DNA from: an uncultured Bacilli bacterium
GTDB taxonomy: Bacteria > Bacillota_I > Bacilli_A > RF39 > UBA660
Direction of reading: 5' to 3'
Length of the DNA: 13,830 bases
NCBI GenBank assembly: GCA_944332375.1
Contig: CALVJU010000083.1
Location: forward strand, 1-13,830
The notes below the pieces were generated by a model that saw nothing but the letters and a program-made list of their open reading frames with translations, did not search any database and was not told the DNA's origin. The position numbers were made by a program, and so were the translations under genes. Shown piece by piece: positions 1 through 7,075 of this stretch; position 1 is the first letter of the stretch, and each line of letters begins with the position of its first letter.

Positions 1-53
1 AAAGCAGGATAAATATGGCCTCCGGTACCACCTGCACTAATAATTACGTTCAT
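1..53 (-). CDS. murG: MurG, UDP-GlcNAc:lipid I GlcNAc transferase (5' end only)
   Basis: Only the first 17 codons are in the window; the gene runs off the left edge. They read MNVIISAGGTGGHIYPA, which matches the MurG N terminus: a first beta strand followed by the glycine-rich GGTGGH loop and the Y-P-A segment. MurG is the membrane-associated GT28 enzyme that adds GlcNAc from UDP-GlcNAc to lipid I, making lipid II on the inner face of the membrane. The ATG at 53 is preceded by a strong GGGAGG-type ribosome binding site (about 61-66) at good spacing, and a promoter lies just upstream (71-98). Another GT28 glycosyltransferase could share this N-terminal loop, but the match is close. The rest of the gene cannot be seen. 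Confidence 0.85.
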   Translation of the reverse strand, partial: MNVIISAGGTGGHIYPA

Positions 54-70
54 ATGATTCCTCCCACTTT

Positions 71-98
71 ATTATACCAAATTATATGATTGTTTCAA
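71..98 (-). promoter_or_regulatory. Predicted sigma-A promoter for murG
   Basis: On the minus strand there is TTGAAA (98-93), a 16-bp spacer, then TATAAT (76-71). The bases TGG just before the -10 form an extended -10 element. It lies between the deacetylase stop and the murG start, so murG can be transcribed independently. No hairpin terminator follows the deacetylase gene, so read-through into murG is also possible. Confidence 0.65.
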
Positions 99-106
99 AG
101 TAATTA

Positions 107-1375
107 TCACGAAAAGCGATAGTAACGTTCTTTTGGCATCAGTGTCACATTTTTCGCTTTTGCCAATTCCTGGACACTAACAATCGCATATCCTCTTTGA
201 TATAATTCATCGGCAAGTAAAATAGCCGCATCAACACTACGGTAATATATATCGTGCATTAAAACAATATCTCCATCTTGAATTTTATCGATGGAATTCT
301 GATAAATCTCATTCGCATCGCGGTATTTCCAATCTAAAGTATCTACATTCCATAGAACAATGGGGGTCTGAATAAATGAAAGTGTATCTTCGTTATAGTT
401 TCCATATGGAGGACGAATAGCAGTAGGATCTTTTCCGATTGTTTGATGAATAAGTTCTTGCGTGTGATAAATCTCATAATTCTGATCTTCGACAGGAATT
501 TTTCGTAAATTACGGTGCTGATACGTATGACTTGCCACCTCGAAACCACTCTCATCAACAAATCTTACCGTTTCAGGATGTTTTTCTACATTGGTGCCCA
601 ACATAAAGAACGTCGCATTCATTCCACGGTTTTGGAGGGCTTTTATTAAAATCGGTGTCGTATTCGGATTTGGACCATCATCAAATGTAAAAGCAACTAC
701 TTTTCTATCTTTGATATAATCCTGAAACCAAACTTCTTCGTCTTTCTGAATTCCCACTCGATCCCAGTCAATCTCTTCACGCAATAAATAAAATGGAATT
801 CCTATTTCATAATTAGAACCTTCTAAATTGATTTCAAAACACAGTTGATGATCTTTTAAAAACCAATGATTTTCTAACAATTTGATATCTTCATTCCAAT
901 CAGGAAAAGAAGCTTCTCTTTTTTTCTTGTTCCATTCTAGTCTAGTTATTGTTTTTAGCTTTTCTTCTTCTTCAGAAGTCCATTTGTGAAATAATTGTCC
1001 TAATTTAATTGTTTTTTTCTTCTTATTATGATAGATCATAGACTCTTTCTGAATTCTTTCTCCTTGTTTTTTTGTCCAGAGAATCTGTGTCAAATCACCG
1101 ATGGTTTCTACTTGATATGTGAGCTCTTCTTCTTTTCCTTTCTGCAATTGTTTTTCTTGATAAGACTTTACATATTGATTTAAAGTATTATCAGAAAACA
1201 CGGGAACTTCCATTTTTGTATTTCCCTCTACTATTTCATAATATGCTTGGCCGTTTTGATCTATTTGTGTTTTATTTCCCACTTTCAATAACAAAAAACT
1301 AGAAAGTGCGACAACAACAGTTAGTACAAGTGCATATTTCATGTATTTTTTATTGTTTTTCATTGCTTGTTTCAT
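107..1375 (-). CDS. Membrane-anchored polysaccharide (probably peptidoglycan) deacetylase, NodB/CE4 family
   Basis: With the start at 1375 the product is 422 aa. One N-terminal membrane segment lies near residues 13-31. An extracytoplasmic domain follows (about 35-205); it is charged, has a DUF3298-like LxLxxLF stretch near 125-130 and resembles the middle region of PgdA. The C-terminal NodB domain covers about 225-400. All five CE4 motifs are present: TFDDGP (230-235), HTYQH (283-287, zinc ligands), RPPYG (321-325), DTLDW (345-349) and LMH (372-374). A metal-dependent deacetylase acting outside the membrane is therefore well supported. PgdA-type enzymes remove acetyl from GlcNAc in peptidoglycan and raise lysozyme resistance; that substrate is inferred from architecture and the murG neighbour. 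A GTG three codons upstream (1384) is possible, but the GGTGAG ribosome site fits ATG 1375. Confidence 0.88.
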   Translation of the reverse strand: MKQAMKNNKKYMKYALVLTVVVALSSFLLLKVGNKTQIDQNGQAYYEIVEGNTKMEVPVFSDNTLNQYVKSYQEKQLQKGKEEELTYQVETIGDLTQILWTKKQGERIQKESMIYHNKKKKTIKLGQLFHKWTSEEEEKLKTITRLEWNKKKREASFPDWNEDIKLLENHWFLKDHQLCFEINLEGSNYEIGIPFYLLREEIDWDRVGIQKDEEVWFQDYIKDRKVVAFTFDDGPNPNTTPILIKALQNRGMNATFFMLGTNVEKHPETVRFVDESGFEVASHTYQHRNLRKIPVEDQNYEIYHTQELIHQTIGKDPTAIRPPYGNYNEDTLSFIQTPIVLWNVDTLDWKYRDANEIYQNSIDKIQDGDIVLMHDIYYRSVDAAILLADELYQRGYAIVSVQELAKAKNVTLMPKERYYRFS

Positions 1376-1401
1376 ACATCTCACCCATTCTGCTTAATAC
1401 T

Positions 1402-1407
1402 ATTATA
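1402..1407 (-). promoter_or_regulatory. Predicted -10 of the deacetylase promoter
   Basis: A perfect TATAAT lies on the minus strand 27 bp upstream of the ATG. No good -35 is seen 16-18 bp further up (CTTTTC at the right place). It sits just beyond the terminator at 1432-1460, as expected for a new transcription unit. Weak prediction. Confidence 0.4.
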
Positions 1408-1431
1408 CCCATTTTTGAGGAAAAGAAAAGA

Positions 1432-1460
1432 CTATTGATCATTATATCATCAATCAATAG
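1432..1460 (-). terminator. Hairpin terminator after the beta-helix surface protein gene
   Basis: A perfect 8-bp stem (CTATTGAT / ATCAATAG) with a 13-nt loop lies about 20 bp past the stop codon of the 1481-2377 gene. On the minus strand it is followed by a T-rich run (TCTTTTCTTTTCC). The AT-rich stem makes it a moderate-strength candidate. Confidence 0.6.
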
Positions 1461-1480
1461 CCCTTTATTCCATATTACCA

Positions 1481-2377
1481 TTAAGATAATTTTCTTTTTA
1501 ATGTAAACATTGCTGCAGCACTTAATCCGCAAACACCAAGAATCAATAAGATACTATCAGAAGTTTCAGGGTTTTCTGTAACATCTTCTGTTGGTTCAGT
1601 TACTTCTGGCTCTTCTGTTGGAGTAGTTGGTTCTAGAGGTTCTTCTGTATTCACAGTAACTTTAGTTCCTTCTAATAATTCATCAGAAGTATAAACAACA
1701 TCTCCATTTGTATCTTTAACTACAAGTGTATTTCCTTCTAAGTCAATTGTTTGTACAGTATCGATTGTATTTTCTACAGTAATTGTCTTATCTGCAGTGA
1801 TTTGTGTTGTATCAACATGAATTGGAGTTTTACCATCTTGATTTTTGATAGATAATGTTCCATCCATAATGATTGTTGGAATTCCTGTTACTTCATCACC
1901 AATACCAAGTTCAATACCATAAGCATTGTTATCTAATAATAAGTCTTGAATAACAAGAGTTCCTCCATTTGCTAAAGCAGCTCCAAATCCACTGTTTCTG
2001 ATAGTAACACCATTTAATACAACAGTTCCTCCATTATGGGCTTGCACACCATATTTTGGTGAATCTGATAATACAAGATCATTTAATACAAGTACACCAC
2101 TTGTTGAAGAAGATAAAATTGTATCATTTCCACCAGATTTTGGATAAGTAGCAGTAAGTGTGTTACCATGACCATTAATTGTAAGATCCTTTTTAATTTC
2201 AATTGGAGCAGTGATGTCAAAATCAGAGCCAATCTCAATGACTGTTTCATCTGTTGCTAAAGCAGCAGTAAGGTCTTCATAACTGTTTACTTCTGTAGCA
2301 GCACTTACACTTGTGAATGGAATCAATAGCATTCCAAATAGAAATACACCAAAGAACATCTTCATACTTTTTTTCAT
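1481..2377 (-). CDS. Secreted beta-helix surface protein with NPETSD sorting-type C terminus
   Basis: 298 aa. A signal peptide (1-26, ending VSA) has a basic start and hydrophobic core. Residues about 28-225 look like a right-handed parallel beta-helix: short strands with many N-G turns and repeated hydrophobic patterns such as GTVVLNGVTI, GTLVIQDLLL and GTLSIKN. A Pro/Thr/Glu-rich stalk (about 244-268) probably spans the wall. The end has sorting-signal layout: NPETSD (269-274), a hydrophobic segment (275-292), then a basic KRK tail. The motif differs from canonical LPXTG by Asn at position 1 and Ser in place of Gly. The fold often binds or cleaves polysaccharides, but no catalytic residues can be assigned, so it may be an adhesin. 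The start has a GGAGAT ribosome site and its own promoter, and a terminator follows. Confidence 0.75.
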   Translation of the reverse strand: MKKSMKMFFGVFLFGMLLIPFTSVSAATEVNSYEDLTAALATDETVIEIGSDFDITAPIEIKKDLTINGHGNTLTATYPKSGGNDTILSSSTSGVLVLNDLVLSDSPKYGVQAHNGGTVVLNGVTIRNSGFGAALANGGTLVIQDLLLDNNAYGIELGIGDEVTGIPTIIMDGTLSIKNQDGKTPIHVDTTQITADKTITVENTIDTVQTIDLEGNTLVVKDTNGDVVYTSDELLEGTKVTVNTEEPLEPTTPTEEPEVTEPTEDVTENPETSDSILLILGVCGLSAAAMFTLKRKLS

Positions 2378-2404
2378 TTTTTCCTATCTCCTCTCTATGA
2401 TTCC

Positions 2405-2433
2405 AATATAGCATATTTGTAACAATAAGACAA
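2405..2433 (-). promoter_or_regulatory. Predicted promoter for the beta-helix surface protein
   Basis: TTGTCT (2433-2428), 17-bp spacer, TATATT (2410-2405), with TGC forming an extended -10. It lies about 30 bp upstream of the start codon, downstream of the FtsX permease gene. No terminator separates it from that gene. Confidence 0.6.
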
Positions 2434-2465
2434 TGGATTTTTCAGGAATTGTTGTCAATAGACAG

Positions 2466-5051
2466 TTAGATATTTTCTTCGCGAATTGATTCTAAAATAT
2501 TTTCTTTTCGCACCTTTCTTGTCGCATACATTGTTGTAATAAAAACAATGAGAAATGAGAATAACAATGCGATCAATATCGCTTCCCAAGGAATCAAAAC
2601 AGATTCGATATACATTGAAAAATTAAACGCAGAGTGTAAAATCACAATGAGAAGGAATGATACGAGAAGTGCAGCTAAATAAGCCTTAGCAACAAAGAAT
2701 AAACTTTCTAAGAAAAGAATCTTACGGAATCCTTTCGGACTTAATCCGACACTACGCAACATGGCAAATTCTTTTTTTCGAAGAGCTAAGGAAGTAACAA
2801 TGGTATTAAAGATACTCGTAATGCCAATAAAAGTAACTAGGGCTATGAAACCATATAATAGAATTTTAATTGCTAAAATAATACGGTTTGTTCTTTCGAC
2901 ACTTTCTTGTACATTTTCATAGTAAATTCCACCAACAATTCCCTCATCTTCAATATTTTCAACTTCTTTTTCAATGTTTTTAAAGTCATCGCCATTCATA
3001 TAAAGGAAATCAGTTGTCGCAAAAGAATAATCGTTTTCTTGCATGCCATTCACAAAGGATTGATAATAAGATTCTGGTACGACAATTGCAAAGAAACTGG
3101 GGTCGGCCAAAATACTTCTTAAACCATATGGAATGGTTTCGATCATCGTGATGTTTTGAATTGGATCACTACAAGCTTCTGTTTGGTAATTTCCACTATC
3201 ATCAAAGCGATCACAATATAATGTAAGGCTAGAAATAGAACCTGGCTCAAAAACACGATTATTATAACCTTTTCTCGTAGTACCTGACACCGCTTGGAAA
3301 CGCACTTGATTGATTAAGAAGACAGTTCCCTCTTCTTTTCCATATTCATCTAATAACGCTTGATAATCATCTGGATCAATGGTTGCGATAATCACACCAG
3401 CATTCAACTCTTCCACAGATAAATCTGTCATATCCTCTACTACTGTTTGATATTCTTTGTAATAAACAGATGGATCTAATTTTGTTGTTGCATAAGTCCA
3501 ATGTACTTCTTTACTTTGTTCTGGTCCTTCTACCTTTTTTAATCTTGAAAAAATCGGTTTCATTTTCTCATAACTAGAAGCAGTGATTGAAATTCTCGCA
3601 TCATATTCTGCATTTTGAAACGTAGTATCTGTTCCATATAGTCCATAATTTAATAATCCAGAGAATGTGATGAATAAAACAATACTAATAAAGAGAGAAA
3701 CAACAGTAACACGGTATTTTTTTCGGTTTCTTTTAATATTTTTTAAAGCAATTTCTCCTTCAATACCAAAGAATTTGGAAATCCATTTTGGTGTCTTTAT
3801 TTTCTTTTTTTCAATCTTAATATCATCATTTTGACGAATTGCTTCCATTGGTTGCATCTTTCCTGCTTTTCGTGCCGGTAAATAGGCAGAAAGGAAAATA
3901 ACAATCACCATAAATATCACAGGAACAATAATAAATACTGGATAAATATAAAATGTAAATGGGATATTAAATAAATCAGGTGCTAAGTTCATCACGACAT
4001 CTAAAGTAATTTTAATTCCCAACATACCACTCAATACTCCAATTGGAATTCCAATGAGAGCAACGATCAATGCCTCTACAAAAACGGTTTTCATCAATTG
4101 TGATTTTGTTGCTCCAATACTTGCGAAAATACCGAATTGTTTTTTTCGTTCCATAACTGAAATATGAAAAGAGTTATAAATTACAATAATACAAGCAACA
4201 GAAATCAAAGAAAGAACAACACCCAATACAATTACCATGGTTGTATTATAATTTCCATAACGGCTATGGCCTAATGCGGATAAATAGTCTTGATGATATG
4301 TCATATTTTCAAACATACCATGATCATACTCAGTAAGTTCTAACATGGATGCGATATGCTCTGACTCATCATATGTATCCCCTACATTTTTATACGTGAT
4401 ATAAACATTAGAATTAGCTGTTTCTAAATTCTCCCCTGTATATAAGATATATAATTCACTATAATACATTTGAGGGTATGCATCATATTCATAAGTACCG
4501 ACAATACGATACGTCTTAGACTCTGTAACTTCAAATGTTTCATTTTCACTTCTTACCATTTCTGTAATTTCTTCATTATCTAGATATCTTTTCCCTAATT
4601 GTAGTGTGATTTCATCTCCAATGTTCAAATACGGATCGTATTGTTTTAACATCGTATCAGGTACGAGAATCTCTGTTTCTTTTGTAGGGTATTCCCCTTT
4701 CACATTACGGAACGATTTATGATAGTTTTCATTCATTCCACGTAACAGGAAGAAATGATCTTCCATCTTTTCATCTATCGCATAACTAATATCACTCGTA
4801 ATGGATAATTCTTTTACTTTTACATTGTTTTCTATAAGGGAGAAATCATCTGTTTGAACATGATCAAAACGAACGTGATAATCCCCGGAATAAGAGACGA
4901 TAGAATCCAACAAATTCTTTTGTGCAGAAGAGAAAATAAGTCCAATGCCAACCATCAGCGCACAAGATAAAATCACGCCAATGAGGGTAACAATCGTACG
5001 TTGTTTATTCATTTTCAATTCTTTTATTGTTAATTGATTTAAAATTTTCAA
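2466..5051 (-). CDS. FtsX/MacB-type ABC transporter permease, two FtsX repeats
   Basis: 861 aa integral membrane protein. Hydrophobic segments lie near 20-40, 271-293, 322-345, 371-392, 446-467, 723-748, 783-805 and 822-842, giving eight TM helices in two FtsX-like repeats. Each first helix is followed by a large extracytoplasmic domain (about 41-270 and 468-722). Each repeat ends with the family's coupling sequence (ARKAGKMQPMEAIR near 393-406; ATRKVRKENILESIR near 843-857). Such permeases do not form classical channels; they transmit ATPase motion to the outside, in lipoprotein/peptide handling, bacitracin-type resistance or hydrolase activation. It is the partner of the ATPase two bases upstream. 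The start is TTG at 5051, with GGTGAGG ahead; a later ATG (codon 14) would remove the conserved N terminus. Substrate unknown. Confidence 0.88.
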   Translation of the reverse strand: MKILNQLTIKELKMNKQRTIVTLIGVILSCALMVGIGLIFSSAQKNLLDSIVSYSGDYHVRFDHVQTDDFSLIENNVKVKELSITSDISYAIDEKMEDHFFLLRGMNENYHKSFRNVKGEYPTKETEILVPDTMLKQYDPYLNIGDEITLQLGKRYLDNEEITEMVRSENETFEVTESKTYRIVGTYEYDAYPQMYYSELYILYTGENLETANSNVYITYKNVGDTYDESEHIASMLELTEYDHGMFENMTYHQDYLSALGHSRYGNYNTTMVIVLGVVLSLISVACIIVIYNSFHISVMERKKQFGIFASIGATKSQLMKTVFVEALIVALIGIPIGVLSGMLGIKITLDVVMNLAPDLFNIPFTFYIYPVFIIVPVIFMVIVIFLSAYLPARKAGKMQPMEAIRQNDDIKIEKKKIKTPKWISKFFGIEGEIALKNIKRNRKKYRVTVVSLFISIVLFITFSGLLNYGLYGTDTTFQNAEYDARISITASSYEKMKPIFSRLKKVEGPEQSKEVHWTYATTKLDPSVYYKEYQTVVEDMTDLSVEELNAGVIIATIDPDDYQALLDEYGKEEGTVFLINQVRFQAVSGTTRKGYNNRVFEPGSISSLTLYCDRFDDSGNYQTEACSDPIQNITMIETIPYGLRSILADPSFFAIVVPESYYQSFVNGMQENDYSFATTDFLYMNGDDFKNIEKEVENIEDEGIVGGIYYENVQESVERTNRIILAIKILLYGFIALVTFIGITSIFNTIVTSLALRKKEFAMLRSVGLSPKGFRKILFLESLFFVAKAYLAALLVSFLLIVILHSAFNFSMYIESVLIPWEAILIALLFSFLIVFITTMYATRKVRKENILESIREENI

Positions 5052-5053
5052 GG

Positions 5054-5734
5054 TTACCTCACCTTCTCATCTTTTATAATTTTTCCATCTTTAATTTCAA
5101 TAATACGATCTGCAGTCAAAGCTAAGTCGTAATCATGGGTAATCATAATAATGGTCTGTTTGTATTTTTGATTGGAAAGACGAAGTAATTTCATAATTTC
5201 TGCACTTGCTTTACTGTCTAAGTTTCCAGTTGGTTCATCAGCAAGGACTAGAGCCGGATGATTCATTAAAGCTCGGCCAATAGATACTCTTTGTTGTTCA
5301 CCTCCGGATAGTTCATTCGGTAAGTGAGTTACTCTTTTTTCTAACCCTAATATTTGAATTAATTCCTTTAAATAAGATTCTTCTACTTTTTTACCATCTA
5401 ATAACACAGGAAGTGTCATATTCTCTTTGACGTCTAAAATAGGAATTAAATTATAAAACTGATAAATCAGTCCTACTTGACGACGACGAAAAACAGCTAA
5501 ATTTGTTTCATTCAAGGCATAGATATCTTCTCCTTCAACATATACTTTTCCGCTTGTTGGTTTATCTACAGCACCGATCAAATGAAGCAAGGTACTCTTA
5601 CCAGAACCGCTTGCTCCAACAATAGCAATAAATTCTCCTTTCGATACAGTAAAGCTAACATCATCAAGTGCTTTTACTAATGTTTTGCCACTTCCATAAT
5701 TTTTACATAAATGTTCTACTTTTAAAATTTCCAC
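5054..5734 (-). CDS. ABC transporter ATPase, LolD/MacB-like family
   Basis: 226 aa, the normal length for this family. Walker A GASGSGKST (40-48), Q-loop Gln92, signature LSGGEQQ (142-148), Walker B LVLADEPT (162-169) with the family-typical GNLD after it, and H-loop His200 are all intact, so it should hydrolyse ATP. It would act as a dimer at the cytoplasmic face with the FtsX permease encoded two bases downstream. The start is GTG at 5734, one base after the TAG stop of the VanY-like gene. Its AGGAGG ribosome site lies inside the last codons of that gene, so translation of the two is probably coupled and the VanY-like protein belongs to the transporter operon. The transported or controlled substrate cannot be told from sequence. 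Confidence 0.92.
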   Translation of the reverse strand: MEILKVEHLCKNYGSGKTLVKALDDVSFTVSKGEFIAIVGASGSGKSTLLHLIGAVDKPTSGKVYVEGEDIYALNETNLAVFRRRQVGLIYQFYNLIPILDVKENMTLPVLLDGKKVEESYLKELIQILGLEKRVTHLPNELSGGEQQRVSIGRALMNHPALVLADEPTGNLDSKASAEIMKLLRLSNQKYKQTIIMITHDYDLALTADRIIEIKDGKIIKDEKVR

Positions 5735-5735
5735 T

Positions 5736-6221
5736 CTATTTTCCCTCCTCTTGAAAATATTCAGAATAGGATACTCCTTGTTCCTGAATCGTAGAAGCTA
5801 GTTTTCTTCCTACATATCGATAAGTTAAGAAGTCATTTTCTTTATAAATTATAAATCCATATTGATATGCATGTAGTTGAAACCATTCTTCTAACTCTTT
5901 TGTTTGCTCTGTTTGTTCTGCCTGAAAAGATACCAACAATCCTGTTTTTTCTTCCCCTGTTCCATTTTCTTGGTATCCTTTTTCCAATTGAAATGGGATC
6001 CGATCTCTTCCTGCACATTTTGTCATATCTACTAAATCGTGATACATGTCATTTTGGATCATCACACCCTCATAAGAGACCATATCTGATTGTTTAGATA
6101 CTTTGGTCGTTTCTACTGGTTTTTCTTTCTGATAATGCGCATATTCACTAAATCCAAGCAGACCTACAACAGCTACTACAATAAAAATCATAATTAATTT
6201 TTCATATCGACAACTCGTCAT
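5736..6221 (-). CDS. Membrane-anchored VanY-like (M15B) protein lacking all zinc ligands; likely pseudoenzyme
   Basis: 161 aa. A membrane anchor spans about 9-27, so the rest is probably outside the cell. The C-terminal half keeps M15B D,D-carboxypeptidase landmarks: KTGLLVSF (92-99) aligns with the usual HQTGLAVDF block, WFQLHAYQYGFII (113-125) with the W..eHAy.YGFi block, and YRYVGRKLAS (134-143) followed by SYSEYF (151-156) with the terminal YRYVG..A and LEEY blocks. By this alignment the zinc ligands His, Asp and His become Glu91, Ser98 and Thr133, and the EPWH catalytic stretch becomes DFLT (130-133). The GYR substrate-loop region is also shortened. I infer a non-catalytic binding or sensing role, perhaps for cell-wall peptides. 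A spuriously similar unrelated protein is possible but less likely. First gene of the ABC operon; AGGTGAT ribosome site. Confidence 0.7.
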   Translation of the reverse strand: MTSCRYEKLIMIFIVVAVVGLLGFSEYAHYQKEKPVETTKVSKQSDMVSYEGVMIQNDMYHDLVDMTKCAGRDRIPFQLEKGYQENGTGEEKTGLLVSFQAEQTEQTKELEEWFQLHAYQYGFIIYKENDFLTYRYVGRKLASTIQEQGVSYSEYFQEEGK

Positions 6222-6239
6222 ACTATCACCTACAACTCC

Positions 6240-6245
6240 ATCATA
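6240..6245 (-). promoter_or_regulatory. Predicted -10 of the VanY-like/ABC operon promoter
   Basis: TATGAT on the minus strand, 18 bp before the ATG, with no TTGACA-like -35 at normal spacing. In its place are repeated TGTCA sequences (next entry), the nearest ending 10-11 bp upstream of this -10. That is the layout of activator-dependent promoters in which a PhoB-type regulator substitutes for the -35. The predicted leader is short. Confidence 0.5.
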
Positions 6246-6255
6246 CCTAAGTTTT

Positions 6256-6294
6256 ATGACAGTCCGGTGACAAAAAGAGTGACAATTTCGTCAC
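6256..6294 (-). promoter_or_regulatory. Putative response-regulator binding site: three TGTCA repeats plus an inverted half-site
   Basis: On the minus strand TGTCA occurs at 6284-6280, 6272-6268 and 6261-6257, in contexts TTGTCAC, TTGTCAC and CTGTCAT. Steps are 12 and 11 bp, about one helical turn. The farthest copy is also half of an inverted repeat, GTGAC-N6-GTCAC (6279-6294). Direct repeats at 11-bp spacing next to the -10 are typical of OmpR/PhoB-family regulators, and CTGTCAT itself resembles the enterobacterial Pho-box half-site. The likely binder is the response regulator at 8293-8973. This is inference. Confidence 0.5.
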
Positions 6295-6302
6295 TAATGT
6301 TG

Positions 6303-6366
6303 AAAAGTGGGTAGTATCATTCCCGAATGGAATCTCTAAAACCATCTATATTCTGCACCCACTTTT
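6303..6366 (+). terminator. Large hairpin with T-run (orphan terminator-like structure)
   Basis: A perfect 10-bp inverted repeat, AAAAGTGGGT (6303-6312) and ACCCACTTTT (6357-6366), encloses 44 nt that contain a smaller ATTCC/GGAAT hairpin. On the plus strand it is followed by ATTTTTTTAC, as in an intrinsic terminator, but no plus-strand gene ends here. It could stop antisense transcription from the left or read-through on the minus strand, or be part of a leader before the GNAT gene. The remainder of the gap (6222-6520) holds only the promoters listed. Confidence 0.45.
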
Positions 6367-6488
6367 ATTTTTTTACAAATCTTCTCTTTGATTTAATACC
6401 ATCTAATGCCTAAATAATAACAAGTTGAAATAAAACAACTGAATCGATACTAGGCCTTCTATAATAGCTACAATATAGCATTATTTTG

Positions 6489-6497
6489 TGTTATACT
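6489..6497 (+). promoter_or_regulatory. Predicted extended -10 promoter for the GNAT gene
   Basis: TGT followed by TATACT (6492-6497) is an extended -10 24 bp before the ATG. A second candidate, TATAAT at 6460-6465, would leave a longer leader. Neither has a convincing -35. Confidence 0.35.
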
Positions 6498-6520
6498 TAA
6501 TGAAAGGTGACGTGAACAAT

Positions 6521-6985
6521 ATGAAACTTGAAATAATATTTTTAGATTTAACAACTTACAAAACTGACCCAGATTTTTATGAAAATGCTGTTGCCAACAT
6601 CTTTGACAGTAATTATGTCAATGTTGAAAATCAATTAAAACATAAAAATGTTTATTTTGTAATTGCTTTTATGGACAATGTACCGTGTGGTATTGTTAGA
6701 ATTGCTCTTATTTATAAAAGAAAAACTGTATATTGCATCAGACAAGTTTTAGTATTAGAAAAATATAGAAACAAAGGTATTGCGTCTAAAATGTATGAAA
6801 AGTGTATACCAAAATTAAAAGAACTAGGAGCAACAAAAATTTTAAGCTTTATTCTACAGCAAAATATACCTTCTAAGAGACTTCACTCAAAATTCGGTTT
6901 TTATAATACACCGAAAGGATATTATGAAAACACGAACTATGACGGTAATGGAGAATTAGAAGAAATGTGGTGTAAAAAAATATAG
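6521..6985 (+). CDS. GNAT-family N-acetyltransferase
   Basis: 154 aa from the ATG at 6521. This start is preferred because AAAGGTGA (6503-6510) lies 10 bp ahead; upstream GTG/ATG codons lack a ribosome site. The GNAT fold is recognisable. A strand pair with a conserved CGIVRIAL segment (about 51-58) is followed by motif A, QVLVLEKYRNKGIASKMYEK (about 74-93), with R-N-K-G-I-A as the acetyl-CoA pyrophosphate loop. Motif B then has NIPSKRLHSKFGFYNTPKGY near 119-138. Such enzymes transfer acetyl from acetyl-CoA to an amine; the acceptor cannot be predicted. It is the only plus-strand gene within the regulator-to-transporter cluster and lies between the kinase and its presumed target operon. A hand count of four 60-base lines gives about 28% GC, lower than the kinase (about 35%) but equal to the GDPD gene. 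Confidence 0.83.
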   Translation: MKLEIIFLDLTTYKTDPDFYENAVANIFDSNYVNVENQLKHKNVYFVIAFMDNVPCGIVRIALIYKRKTVYCIRQVLVLEKYRNKGIASKMYEKCIPKLKELGATKILSFILQQNIPSKRLHSKFGFYNTPKGYYENTNYDGNGELEEMWCKKI

Positions 6986-6990
6986 TCTAA

Positions 6991-7040
6991 TTAGAGCAAA
7001 TCAAATAAAGAAAAATAAATTATTTCCCACAAAGCTCTAA
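6991..7040 (+). terminator. Weak terminator candidate after the GNAT gene
   Basis: A 7-bp inverted repeat, TTAGAGC (6991-6997) and GCTCTAA (7034-7040), with a long 36-nt loop lies just after the GNAT stop. It is followed only by AAAATTTG rather than a T-run. Could be chance. Confidence 0.2.
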
Positions 7041-7075
7041 AAATTTGTCAACACCCAGGAGCGATAATTCGTCAC

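Noticed and set aside
5736..6221. An active VanY/D,D-carboxypeptidase
   Set aside because: The His and Asp of the HxxTGxxxD motif and the EPWH motif are all substituted, so zinc-dependent catalysis is not expected; annotated as a VanY-like pseudoenzyme instead.
6303..6366. T-box riboswitch, suggested by the GTGGGT stem and terminator
   Set aside because: No T-box consensus bulge, no specifier stem, and no amino-acid or tRNA-synthetase gene follows.
6521..6985. GNAT gene as recently transferred because of low GC
   Set aside because: A hand count gives about 28% GC, but the native-looking GDPD gene is equally low, so composition alone does not support transfer.
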